Shown here piece after piece: positions 8,732 through 16,889 of a DNA stretch of 38,931 nt (position 1 is the stretch's first letter; every line of letters begins with the position of its first letter). Source of the stretch: Candidatus Poribacteria bacterium (GTDB taxonomy: Bacteria; Poribacteria; WGA-4E; WGA-3G); NCBI GenBank assembly GCA_009839745.1, contig VXPE01000132.1, forward strand, positions 1-38,931, written 5' to 3'. The notes under the pieces are model-generated. The model saw nothing but the letters and a program-made list of their open reading frames with translations. It did not search any database and was not told where the DNA came from. A program made the translations under genes and the position numbers.

Positions 8732-9538
8732 TTATCGAGGACCGGATTGCGCCCGAAGGCGTTCTAACTCCGCCTCTAAAGCCTGCCGCCGTTCCATTTC
8801 TTCTTCAGCACGCGCTTCCGCTTCCACTCTCAGACGCTGCTCCTCTGCTCTCAGGTGTTGTGCCTCTATTCTCAGATGCTCCTCCTCTATAGAAGTCGTA
8901 ATTGGGGTGCCGTCCGGCAGATAGGGGCGTAAAAGCCGCACCTCGTTAGGCAAGATATTTTCCCAGCGAAACAAGAGGTTTAACGTCTCGCTGAACAACC
9001 CCCCTTGCGCATCCGGTAGGATTTCGCTGATGCCACCTGATGGACTTCGCCGCCACCCCCGAAACTCCGCTGGCTTCTTCATTTCAGGCTGATGGATGAA
9101 GTATTCTGGAACGCCCATATCCATCAAATACAGTTGAACTTTTTCATTCCGGTCTTGATTCGCAGTTGAATCCGAAAGGAATTCAAAAACCACGGCGGGA
9201 ACGGCACCTTCGGACCAGGTGTAAAAACTGCGCCGTTGGGGAAATTTATCAACCCCTAAAACAACATAAACATCTGGAGCGACGAATTTTGTCAGGGCAC
9301 CTTCACGGTAGTAGATGAAATTGTCAATGCCAACATAGATGTGCGGATTGATTGCAAAATATCGATAGAGTTGATCAAAAAAGTTAGAAATCTGTTCCGC
9401 GTGGAATCCTGTGGCAGCCATAGGTTCATCGTCCTCGCAGGGGTATCCTTCAATGTAGATAGTCGGTTTCCCACTCGCTTTTGGAAAAACAGGCATATAC
9501 TTTCTTTGTTTGAATTCAAAGTCTTTTAGAGTATCCAT
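8732..9538 (-). CDS. Uma2-type (DUF820) PD-(D/E)xK nuclease-like protein
   Basis: 268 residues from an ATG preceded by AAGGAAG. The core has the Uma2/DUF820 order: an N-terminal segment with GFHAEQISNFF and YYREGALTKFVAPDVYVV (the conserved PDV aspartate), PAVVFEFLSDST with the glutamate, and LYLMDMGVPEYFI. Bacterial Uma2 proteins are predicted restriction-endonuclease-fold nucleases, abundant in cyanobacteria and other environmental bacteria, with no settled role. The last 50 residues form a charged heptad-like coiled coil (LRIEAQHLRAEEQRLRVEAE and on), common in this family and likely for oligomerisation. The gene stands alone with its own promoter. Confidence 0.85.
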   Translation of the reverse strand: MDTLKDFEFKQRKYMPVFPKASGKPTIYIEGYPCEDDEPMAATGFHAEQISNFFDQLYRYFAINPHIYVGIDNFIYYREGALTKFVAPDVYVVLGVDKFPQRRSFYTWSEGAVPAVVFEFLSDSTANQDRNEKVQLYLMDMGVPEYFIHQPEMKKPAEFRGWRRSPSGGISEILPDAQGGLFSETLNLLFRWENILPNEVRLLRPYLPDGTPITTSIEEEHLRIEAQHLRAEEQRLRVEAEARAEEEMERRQALEAELERLRAQSGPR

Positions 9539-9660
9539 AATTTTCTTCCTTGTGAGGGACTGTGGGAGCCTAATGGGTTAAAGTGTTGGGTTTTGCTGGT
9601 ATTTGGGTGTGTTCGAGTTTAATGTTTCGCGCGCCGCAACTGCCATGCTATTTTCTTGTA

Positions 9661-9689
9661 ATTTTAGCAAAGTGCGTATGGTTTGTCAA
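9661..9689 (-). promoter_or_regulatory. Sigma70-type promoter for the Uma2-type gene
   Basis: On the minus strand: TTGACA (9684-9689), 17-bp spacer ending in TGC, TAAAAT (9661-9666). The leader to the ATG at 9538 would be about 115 nt. Confidence 0.65.
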
Positions 9690-9723
9690 GTCAAAACCGA
9701 TAAGACAAGCAGCGAGAGATAGG

Positions 9724-11634
9724 CTACCAATCTTTAAACGGGAATATGCGCGTTTCTGTCGCCATCCCGTAGAAACTCCATAAACTCCCTGCAACGAACT
9801 CACCGAGAATTAAACCGAGGAAGAACGGTGCCGCCTTGCGATGCAACTGCAATCCCCCCTGCTTGATAATCAGCCATTTTGCGGTCGTGCTAATCACAAG
9901 CGAGATCCAGAGCCAGTTCATACACCAATCCGCTGCTCCTGAGACAGCATAACCAACGGCATGGAAGGGCCACCAAAAGAAACGCATCCGTAAAAACATC
10001 AAGAGAAACGTGAATCCCATACCGACACCCATCGCGGTCACTTCAGGAACATTCGGTCCCATCGGAAAATTGAGTTGTTGTTGCAACCTATCGAAGGGAT
10101 GACGTGCAAAACCGCCAGCCGCCCCAAAATGATATACATCGTGGAGATATGCCCAGAAAGAACCGATCGAACCGACAAGGGCAGCAAGGAGCATTACCCA
10201 CACCAGGGGTTTCGGATTAAACCGCGCACGTGAAGCAAGCTGGAACCCTTCTAACTGATGCGGCATTGGATGACTGCGGTGCGCACGATTAAAGAAAAAT
10301 AGGAAAGAGAGTGCTGTTAAGTTCGGACCTCCCATACCCCGCGAACCCAGAATCGCCGGTAAAGCGTAATCAGGCCCCATGAAATGTAGATCGTGTGCGG
10401 GGGCACCGGATTCTACCCGCATGCGTGTGATCCCTGTTGACAACGCGAAATACATCGCAAAGAAGGCGATACCGAGCGAAATACTGATGCCTATCTTCAC
10501 TGAAAACCCTATGAGGTAGATACACCCCAACACAATGCCTATAACGGCAGTCCGATATCGCATCGGTTCAACGGACTCATCAAGGCTTGAACGTCCTGTG
10601 GTTATCTGTTTGAAGACTTCAGTGAGGTATTTGCGGCTTGCCCATATCGCGAAGATCGCAAGCCCAAGATACGCACCCAGTGACTGTTGTCGGTCATAAG
10701 GAAACCCGGGTAATCCCCGAACCCCGATGATGGCACCAGCGACTCGCTGCATCTTGCGAAACAGATAGAAAAACCAGCAAGAGAACGATAAGTCCAGAGG
10801 CATAAAGAATCCGAGGCCGATGACGAAGGGATAGATAGAAAACGGGGTCCAACCGATGGCGTTCCACGGTTTGTCCGTGAAAAACTGGCTGATATTCCGA
10901 AACCGAACGCCAATGATCGGAATGGTCGGGAAGAGGTAACTGAACCCGTTAATGAGGTTCAGCAACGAGACGAGGATAAACGCTGTCCAGAAGGGTTTAC
11001 TTCTGAAGAAGTTCCTACCGCTGTCGCGCGTCATTTCTAAGGGCAGCTGGATGATAGGGTAGGCAAGTTTTTCACGTTCAGTCCACTGCTTCCGAAGCAC
11101 AACGTTGATGCAGAGCATTACAAACACAAGTACGACGATGAAACTCGTCCACCACAAGGCCGGACCGAGCCATGCTTGTAGCACTTCTGCGCGATAAAAC
11201 GTGGTTTGCCCTTCGTAAAACCCTTCTAAAATCCCTTTATCTTGGACTGTTCCCCACGTCGGCATGTATCGGTATAAGAGTTCTCGCCATTCGTTTTCAG
11301 GGGTATCGAACCAGAAGACGTGCCCGATCATCGGAATGAGCACTTGTGTGTGGTCGTGTGAAGCAATCGCACTCGCCATGCAAAGCATCACATATATGAC
11401 AAGCAGTTCGCCATGTGTCAATGCCCACTGTCGATTTATTCGTCGGACAAGTAGATTGAGAAGGGTAATCGTAAATACGAAGAAGACTGCGTTGAAAAAC
11501 AGGGACATCGTTGTCGGAAAAAGCCCCCACCAGACCATCTCCGTGTACATAATCCAATAGCAGTTGACCGGAATAAGGATGAGGGATAATACAACGGATT
11601 TGAAGGTAACACCACGGGTTAAAGCCGAAGGCAT
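9724..11634 (-). CDS. Polytopic membrane protein, DUF6785/DUF6784 type
   Basis: 636 residues with roughly 12 hydrophobic segments across the whole length. It has conserved blocks shared with the paralogue at 16890-18851: EKLAYPIIQLPLEM, FMPLDLSFSCWFFYLF, FWWPFHAVGYAV and the C-terminal FFLGLILGEFVAGSLWS. I recognise it as the large membrane protein family of Planctomycetes-like genomes annotated with DUF6785/DUF6784. A transporter-like role is plausible from topology but no substrate or mechanism can be inferred. GGAG precedes the ATG. It follows the ASPIC-ankyrin gene by about 120 bp on the same strand and could be co-transcribed with it. Confidence 0.8.
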   Translation of the reverse strand: MPSALTRGVTFKSVVLSLILIPVNCYWIMYTEMVWWGLFPTTMSLFFNAVFFVFTITLLNLLVRRINRQWALTHGELLVIYVMLCMASAIASHDHTQVLIPMIGHVFWFDTPENEWRELLYRYMPTWGTVQDKGILEGFYEGQTTFYRAEVLQAWLGPALWWTSFIVVLVFVMLCINVVLRKQWTEREKLAYPIIQLPLEMTRDSGRNFFRSKPFWTAFILVSLLNLINGFSYLFPTIPIIGVRFRNISQFFTDKPWNAIGWTPFSIYPFVIGLGFFMPLDLSFSCWFFYLFRKMQRVAGAIIGVRGLPGFPYDRQQSLGAYLGLAIFAIWASRKYLTEVFKQITTGRSSLDESVEPMRYRTAVIGIVLGCIYLIGFSVKIGISISLGIAFFAMYFALSTGITRMRVESGAPAHDLHFMGPDYALPAILGSRGMGGPNLTALSFLFFFNRAHRSHPMPHQLEGFQLASRARFNPKPLVWVMLLAALVGSIGSFWAYLHDVYHFGAAGGFARHPFDRLQQQLNFPMGPNVPEVTAMGVGMGFTFLLMFLRMRFFWWPFHAVGYAVSGAADWCMNWLWISLVISTTAKWLIIKQGGLQLHRKAAPFFLGLILGEFVAGSLWSFYGMATETRIFPFKDW

Positions 11635-11756
11635 GTAATTCTCCAGTATTTTTATAGTTGTCAGTCTTCAGTTTTCAGTTAAAGATAAAGAGGGATCTGA
11701 AAATACATCAAATCTTTCGATCCCACCCGTTCGGTCCAACCTACGGGGGATTTTTT

Positions 11757-13889
11757 TTATTTCATAACTGCTTGGAGCATCTGCACAATGTCAAGATGTC
11801 CTCTCGATTGCGCTAACGTCAGGGCAGTATCACCTTGTCTGTTTTTCAGAGAGGCATCGGCACTATGCTCAAGGAGAAGCTTAACGATTTCTGAATACCC
11901 GCGCCACGCCGCATACATCAACGCTGTCTCACCGGTCCGGTTTTGGGTATTGACAACGGCACCTTTCGTCAGTAAGCGTTTGACAATCGCCAAATTTCCT
12001 GTCTTGTGGATAATAAAGATTAGCGGCGTATTGCCGTTGGGGTCTGTGAGGTCCACGTCTGCTCCGTTTTCGACGAGGAACATCACCACATTCCCGTATC
12101 CGTTTTCTGCGGCGATGTGTAACGGGGTCCTACCGAGCGCATCTTTTATGTTCATATCCGCGCCTGTGTCGTGAAGATGCTTAGTATCCCCTGTCCACGC
12201 AGCTGCGAAGAGTTTATCCTCGGGTGTATCTGAAAATTCAGAAATAACGTGTTCCCGATTTATGGGAAGATTTCTATAGACTTGCACGACACCGCTCTGC
12301 CACCGCACCTCAAGCCTATCGATAACAGGGTGCGCTCCCAATCCGAAGTGGAGTCGACCGTCATGGCTGGACAGGTAACTTGCGGCTCGATTAATCTCTT
12401 GGGCTTGTGTGTGTCCGCCTGCTGTCAAGGTAACGCGCGTCCCTACTGCGTCCCTACTGCTGATAACCCCAAGGGTTTTAATCCGAACCCAGTTGTGTTG
12501 TGTTCCAGTCTCATTTCGTAATAGGGTCACGGGACCGTTAGACTGTGTGACGAGCATATCCATATCACCGTCATTATCATAGTCTCCGAAAAGCGCACCG
12601 CGGCTTACTGCAGCATTTTGAAAATAGGCACCCCCGCTCGCGGATACCTCTTGAAATGTGCCATCTCCTCGATTACGGAAAATCTGATCCTGTTGACGAT
12701 AGGTCAGGATATCGTGTGTGTCTTCAATATTGTCAATAATATGCCCATTCGCGATGAATATATCCCGCCATCCATCGTTATCGACATCAAGGAAGCCTGT
12801 ACCGAAGCCGACGCACAGGTAACTCTCTTTACCGAGATGCGCTTCATAAATGACATCCGTGAACGTCCCGTCCCCGTTGTTCCGGTAAAGCGCGTTGGTT
12901 TCATAAGAGAGGTTCGTAACGAAAATATCGAACCATCCGTCGCCGTTGTAATCGTCAGTGGCAACACCCATCCCGGCTTGCGCAACCCCGTTGAAGCTGT
13001 AAGCGCATCCAGCCAGCAGCGAGATTTCACTGAACGTTCCATCCCCGTTGTTATAAAAAAAATCGTTTCGGGTATCGTCGTTTGCGACATAAAGGTCTGG
13101 AACACCATCGTTATTGAAGTCGGCTGAGACGACCCCTAACCCTTTTCCGTGAAACAAGCCACCAATACCTCCAACACCGGCTTCCTGACTGACATCCGTA
13201 AAAGTTCCGTCTCCGTTATTGCGATAGAGTGTATCGGGCGCGCCTTCATACAGGGAAGGATGACAATAGGTTTGAACGCCGTCTTCCCCGCATGGACGGT
13301 AGGGGACATCCGTTGTGTAGACAAGATAGTTCACAACGAACAGATCGAGGTATCCGTCCCGATTATAGTCCAGGAAGCAGGCGCTGCTACTCCACGCTGG
13401 ATCACCGACGCCCGCGTGAGCCGTGACATCTGTAAAAGTGCTATCACCGTTGTTACGGTAGAGAATATTGACCCCAAAATTAGTCACGTAAAGATCCACA
13501 TCGCCATCGTTGTCATAATCGGCGCAAGCCGTGCCTTGTCCGTAGTTGCCGCGATTTCCCACACCTGCAGTCGCTGTAATATCAGTAAAAGTGCTATCAC
13601 CGTTGTTACGGTAGAGCGTGCTCAGTGCCTCATCTGTTGTGGACGATTCCTTCCAATAGCCGCTGTTCACAAGGTAGATGTCCAAATACCCATCATTGTT
13701 GGCATCGAAGAAGGCACCACCCGCACCAAGGGTTTCGGGCAGATGATATGCCCCTTCCGCACCATTGATGTGCTTAAAATTGATACCTGCCTCCGCAGTT
13801 ACATCAACGAATTGAATCGCAGCCGGTGACGGCGAGAGCGGAACGCATATAAGGAGGACTGTAAGGAGAACGATGCTTTTACTTTTCAT
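11757..13889 (-). CDS. Secreted FG-GAP/VCBS + ASPIC (CRTAC1-like) protein with C-terminal ankyrin repeats
   Basis: 710 residues from the ATG at 13887-13889, chosen because MKSKSIVLLTVLLICVPLSP is a signal peptide; an upstream in-frame ATG at 13946 would bury it. About seven calcium-binding FG-GAP/VCBS repeats follow, each with a D-x-(N/D)-x-D-G loop (FFDANNDGYLD, CADYDNDGDVD, GDYDNDGDMD) between YRNNGD(S/G)TFTDV strands. Next is an ASPIC/UnbV domain at about 456-530, then four ankyrin repeats at about 560-708 (GRTPLHIAAENGYGNVV, GETALMYAAWRGYSEIV). The start overlaps the SUMF1 stop by 11 bp. It is probably an extracytoplasmic adhesion or protein-protein interaction protein. Ankyrin repeats attached to ASPIC are uncommon in my experience. 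Confidence 0.9.
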   Translation of the reverse strand: MKSKSIVLLTVLLICVPLSPSPAAIQFVDVTAEAGINFKHINGAEGAYHLPETLGAGGAFFDANNDGYLDIYLVNSGYWKESSTTDEALSTLYRNNGDSTFTDITATAGVGNRGNYGQGTACADYDNDGDVDLYVTNFGVNILYRNNGDSTFTDVTAHAGVGDPAWSSSACFLDYNRDGYLDLFVVNYLVYTTDVPYRPCGEDGVQTYCHPSLYEGAPDTLYRNNGDGTFTDVSQEAGVGGIGGLFHGKGLGVVSADFNNDGVPDLYVANDDTRNDFFYNNGDGTFSEISLLAGCAYSFNGVAQAGMGVATDDYNGDGWFDIFVTNLSYETNALYRNNGDGTFTDVIYEAHLGKESYLCVGFGTGFLDVDNDGWRDIFIANGHIIDNIEDTHDILTYRQQDQIFRNRGDGTFQEVSASGGAYFQNAAVSRGALFGDYDNDGDMDMLVTQSNGPVTLLRNETGTQHNWVRIKTLGVISSRDAVGTRVTLTAGGHTQAQEINRAASYLSSHDGRLHFGLGAHPVIDRLEVRWQSGVVQVYRNLPINREHVISEFSDTPEDKLFAAAWTGDTKHLHDTGADMNIKDALGRTPLHIAAENGYGNVVMFLVENGADVDLTDPNGNTPLIFIIHKTGNLAIVKRLLTKGAVVNTQNRTGETALMYAAWRGYSEIVKLLLEHSADASLKNRQGDTALTLAQSRGHLDIVQMLQAVMK

Positions 13890-14727
13890 AATCTTTGGCG
13901 AGTCGGAAGCCGATGAAACTGGTTCCAATCGCTGGGTATTGCCCAATCCGTGTGGAACACCGCGCTAACTTTTCCCTGTTCAACCACGACCCGCCTCTCA
14001 CAACGCGGCGACTCCCAACCGCCGGTCCTTTTGGATTTCCATCGGGACTCTGGCGGTAATAGGTTTCGGAATACCAGTCAGCCACCCATTCCCAGACGTT
14101 GCCCGCCATGTCGTGCGCGCCGTAAGGACTTGCCCCTGTAGGATAAGCACTAACCGGTTTCGGATGCGCCCTTGATTGCGTCCATGTATTGGCGTGGACG
14201 GTTGTTCCGTTGATGCGTTGCGTGAAGGTATTCCCCCAGGGCCAGCGTCTGGCGTTTGTTCCGCGTGCTGCTTTTTCCCATTCTGCTTCAGTGGGTAGCC
14301 GCATGCCGCGCCACGTCGCGTAGGCGACAGCGGAGTGCCATGAGATACCTATGACAGGATGATTCGGTTTCGTTTCTGCGATGCGGGGCCATGTCCCAAA
14401 CTCACCGTCATAACTGATCGGGGTGTGCTCACTGCCGATGCCGCCATTTTCAAGCCAAAATGGGTGGTATTCCGCGTTGGTTACCTCCGTTTTACCGATG
14501 TAATAGGCATCCAGATAGATTTTATGTGCAGGTGCTTCATTTGGTAGATCGTCATCGCTGCCCATAGTGAAATGCCCCGCGGGGATGAGACACATTTCGG
14601 GTTCAGTCCACGCGTAGGGTGAAAACGCCAAGAGGGTATAAAGTAAACCGAGAATGTATACTTCTCGGCTTGCAAAGCGTGCCGAAAATTTGCTATTGAG
14701 AAGTGGGTTTTGACGTGAGACGTTCAT
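13879..14727 (-). CDS. Exported SUMF1/FGE-sulfatase-domain protein
   Basis: 282 residues with an N-terminal hydrophobic signal ending near residue 42. The SUMF1 fold is clear: IPAGHFTMGSDDDLPNEAP, MRLPTEAEWEKAARG, WPWGN, HDMAGNVWEWVADW and RRVVRGGSWLNR ending in FIGFRLA. True formylglycine-generating enzymes need a pair of cysteines near the C-terminus; only one (RCSTR) is visible, so sulfatase activation is unlikely and a binding or other SUMF1-type role is more likely. The start overlaps the TPR stop by 35 bp and the end overlaps the ASPIC gene by 11 bp, which ties the three products into one operon. Confidence 0.88.
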   Translation of the reverse strand: MNVSRQNPLLNSKFSARFASREVYILGLLYTLLAFSPYAWTEPEMCLIPAGHFTMGSDDDLPNEAPAHKIYLDAYYIGKTEVTNAEYHPFWLENGGIGSEHTPISYDGEFGTWPRIAETKPNHPVIGISWHSAVAYATWRGMRLPTEAEWEKAARGTNARRWPWGNTFTQRINGTTVHANTWTQSRAHPKPVSAYPTGASPYGAHDMAGNVWEWVADWYSETYYRQSPDGNPKGPAVGSRRVVRGGSWLNREKLARCSTRIGQYPAIGTSFIGFRLAKDYEK

Positions 14728-15859
14728 ATTCCTGATAGGTTTTCTCGGCTTCTGTGTGTGCGCCAGCGAGTTCGTAAGCTTTGGAGAGATTCAGATAGAA
14801 GCGCGGTTCGGAAGGCTTTAAATGAATGGCTGTTTGATATTGATCTATCGCTTCGGAATACTGTTTTAACATCAAATGCGCGCCGGCAAGACTGTTGCGG
14901 TACGTTGCGACGTTCGGTTTCTGCTGAATCGCTTTCCGGTACATCGCCACTGCCTGCTTGTAGTTCTGTCCTTGAAAGTGGATGTATCCGAGGACTTCAT
15001 AGCCGCGCGTCTCTTGTGGTGCGAGCTTGACGTAACGTTCCAAAGATTGCGTTGCCTCGGTCCAGAGGTGACGCTTGAGTTGGGTTCTACCGAGTTGGTA
15101 CCACGCTTCGGCATTGGTAGGGTTTTGCTTCACAAATCGCTTGAGATGTGTCAGTTGCTCTTCCTCAATGGACAGCACCTCAAAACGTTGTAAATTCTTC
15201 TGCGCTGCTTGTGTTTCCCCGATACGACGATGTGCTGTGCCTAAAGAGAAATGCGCCTTCGCGTGGAAAGGATCGATTTCAATGAGTGCTTTAAAAGTAT
15301 CAATAGCGGATTGCCACGCTTCCTGTTGAAGAAAGGCATTCCCAAGTGTGTAGCGTGCCGTCAGCGAAGTTGGATCGAGTTTTAGTGCGTGTTGAAATTC
15401 CCGAATGGCGGCATCGGTGAGATTATCACGGAAATAGGCGATGCCCAATAGGGTCCGCATGCGGGCGTGATTCGCATCCATTGCGACTGCTTTCTGTAGG
15501 ACTTGGGTCGCCTGTGCGGTGTCCCCTAAGTGAACGAGTAACACATCACCTAATTCATAATACGCCTCGATATAATTTTCATCAGCGTTTATCGCTCGTT
15601 GGAATGCTTCTGCCGCCGCAGGGGTCTCCTCAGCCCCTTTATAAATCAATCCCAAGACGCAGTGGGCATCCGCCAAGGAGGTATCCAATGTGACGGCTTC
15701 CTCTAAAGCGGTTCTTGCTTTTTCCGGCTCTCCGTGGGCGAGGGCGCGTAATCCAGCGTCATATAACCGTGCCGCTTCGGGATGGTATCTCGGTGCTGCA
15801 ATGGTAAGCGAGGTCAGGAACAGTAGCAGATGCGCGAAAACGCGTTTGAATGGGATCAT
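14693..15859 (-). CDS. Exported TPR-repeat protein
   Basis: 388 residues: a signal peptide (about 1-22) and then about ten tetratricopeptide repeats through the whole chain, for example EAYYELGDVLLVHLGDTAQA, AKAHFSLGTAHRRIGETQAA and PRFYLNLSKAYELAGAHTEA. TPR arrays hold protein complexes together. As the first gene of an overlapping operon with SUMF1 and ASPIC-ankyrin proteins, it is probably a periplasmic or surface scaffold working with them. No enzymatic part is present. Confidence 0.9.
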   Translation of the reverse strand: MIPFKRVFAHLLLFLTSLTIAAPRYHPEAARLYDAGLRALAHGEPEKARTALEEAVTLDTSLADAHCVLGLIYKGAEETPAAAEAFQRAINADENYIEAYYELGDVLLVHLGDTAQATQVLQKAVAMDANHARMRTLLGIAYFRDNLTDAAIREFQHALKLDPTSLTARYTLGNAFLQQEAWQSAIDTFKALIEIDPFHAKAHFSLGTAHRRIGETQAAQKNLQRFEVLSIEEEQLTHLKRFVKQNPTNAEAWYQLGRTQLKRHLWTEATQSLERYVKLAPQETRGYEVLGYIHFQGQNYKQAVAMYRKAIQQKPNVATYRNSLAGAHLMLKQYSEAIDQYQTAIHLKPSEPRFYLNLSKAYELAGAHTEAEKTYQEYERLTSKPTSQ

Positions 15860-15885
15860 AGGTTCGAGGGAGTAGGGGTGTATAG

Positions 15886-15906
15886 GGACGGGGTTTTACC
15901 CCGTCC
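15886..15906. repeat. GC-rich intergenic hairpin
   Basis: GGACGGGGT (15886-15894), loop TTT, ACCCCGTCC (15898-15906), a perfect 9-bp stem. It lies between the LamG gene and the TPR operon, both on the minus strand. It may end LamG transcription or belong to the dispersed hairpins described at 20620, 27208 and 38466. Confidence 0.6.
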
Positions 15907-15929
15907 ACTACCACTATATCTAATTTACA

Positions 15930-16736
15930 TTATTGCGACTTAATGTCTGCCCACGTTGTTGTTAGCCGTCCCAGCGGGGTGACAGGTGTTAAACCGAGCA
16001 CAGACCCAAGCCCATCGTTCATTATATTTTGGATATCGGCTTGTTCGAGTGGCACATTGAAAATGCCGATCTCGTCCATCAATCCCAATGCCTGTCTTTG
16101 CGTGGGTGTTCCCCCTAAATGGACATCAACACCTGCGACACCGAAGACCCCCGTTGTATCCTGATCAACGTCAACTTCACCATCAATGTAGAGGACTTTC
16201 TTGGCACCATCGTAGGTGAAAGCGAGGTGATGCCATTGATCGTCGTTGACAGTGGTAGGTCCGAAGAGCCATCGCGGATTCAGTTCACGGCTACCGACTT
16301 CGACTTTTCCTTGATTGCCGCTTCTACCCGGACCAAAAACGTTCAGAATGTTGTTCCAATTGGTCGTAAAGGCAATGACCATGTGATCGTCTGCACAGCA
16401 TCCCCCGTGCGGATCGCCTTTTCGTTGGATTTTTACCCATGCGACCCCGGTGAAGGCTTCCGCTGTACTGTCTAAACTTTCTGAGTTTGCGACATTAACA
16501 TAGTCATCATCGCCGTCAAGGCTGAGTGCTTTTCCCCATTTGCCACCATCGGTAACCTCTGCCCCGTTTATAAGTTCGCCATCGTTTCCATAGGTACTGG
16601 AATCGCTCACATCACCATCGTCGAAGAGCCAGACACCGACAGCCGTCTCACTGTCGACTGCGGCGAAACTCTGTGACTGGATGAATGCCAATCCCAGGAC
16701 TGCCAAAACGCATAGGATTGCCCAATTTTTTGTCAT
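15930..16736 (-). CDS. Secreted LamG-domain protein with TTTW tail
   Basis: 268 residues from the ATG at 16734-16736, chosen for the signal peptide MTKNWAILCVLAVLGLAFIQ ending in SFA and for AGGAG 10 bp upstream; an earlier in-frame ATG at 16793 would lie within the upstream leader. The mature part is one laminin-G/concanavalin-like lectin domain (VGVWLFDDGDVSDSSTYGND, ALSLDGDDDYVNV, HHLAFTYDGAKKVLYIDGE, LMDEIGIFNVPL). It ends LGRLTTTWADIKSQ, a tail it shares with the LamG protein at 23034. It probably binds carbohydrate outside the cell; the ligand is unknown. It has its own promoter. Confidence 0.88.
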   Translation of the reverse strand: MTKNWAILCVLAVLGLAFIQSQSFAAVDSETAVGVWLFDDGDVSDSSTYGNDGELINGAEVTDGGKWGKALSLDGDDDYVNVANSESLDSTAEAFTGVAWVKIQRKGDPHGGCCADDHMVIAFTTNWNNILNVFGPGRSGNQGKVEVGSRELNPRWLFGPTTVNDDQWHHLAFTYDGAKKVLYIDGEVDVDQDTTGVFGVAGVDVHLGGTPTQRQALGLMDEIGIFNVPLEQADIQNIMNDGLGSVLGLTPVTPLGRLTTTWADIKSQ

Positions 16737-16785
16737 TTTTACAAATCTCCTGTGAAGAGGTTTTAGAATAGATTTTTCCGATGAA

Positions 16786-16802
16786 GCCTGCATCTTGCAG
16801 GC
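16786..16802 (-). promoter_or_regulatory. Hairpin at the predicted 5' end of the LamG mRNA
   Basis: A perfect 7-bp stem (GCCTGCA / TGCAGGC) with a 3-nt loop begins about where transcription from the promoter at 16809-16837 should start. Such 5' hairpins often stabilise mRNA; that role is inferred. Confidence 0.4.
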
Positions 16803-16808
16803 AAACTT

Positions 16809-16837
16809 AATTTAGCATGGGAGCGGGGCAACGTCAA
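16809..16837 (-). promoter_or_regulatory. Sigma70-type promoter for the LamG gene
   Basis: On the minus strand: TTGACG (16832-16837), 17-bp spacer ending in TGC, TAAATT (16809-16814), about 70 bp before the ATG at 16736. Confidence 0.6.
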
Positions 16838-16889
16838 GCAAAATTTTTATCTCCATTGTGCTGTGTGTCAATGTCGCCTTCGCTGGACA

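Noticed and set aside
13427-13620. Near-identical DNA segments about 150 bp apart, first considered a possible CRISPR-like or insertion repeat
   Set aside because: They encode the repeated YRNNGDSTFTD strands of the FG-GAP protein. No CRISPR array was seen anywhere in the window.
13149-13829. 226-residue plus-strand frame with apparent internal repeats
   Set aside because: The repeats come from the FG-GAP repeats of the ASPIC-ankyrin gene read on the opposite strand.
13879-14727. True sulfatase-activating formylglycine-generating enzyme
   Set aside because: The second active-site cysteine is missing and no sulfatase gene is in the window.
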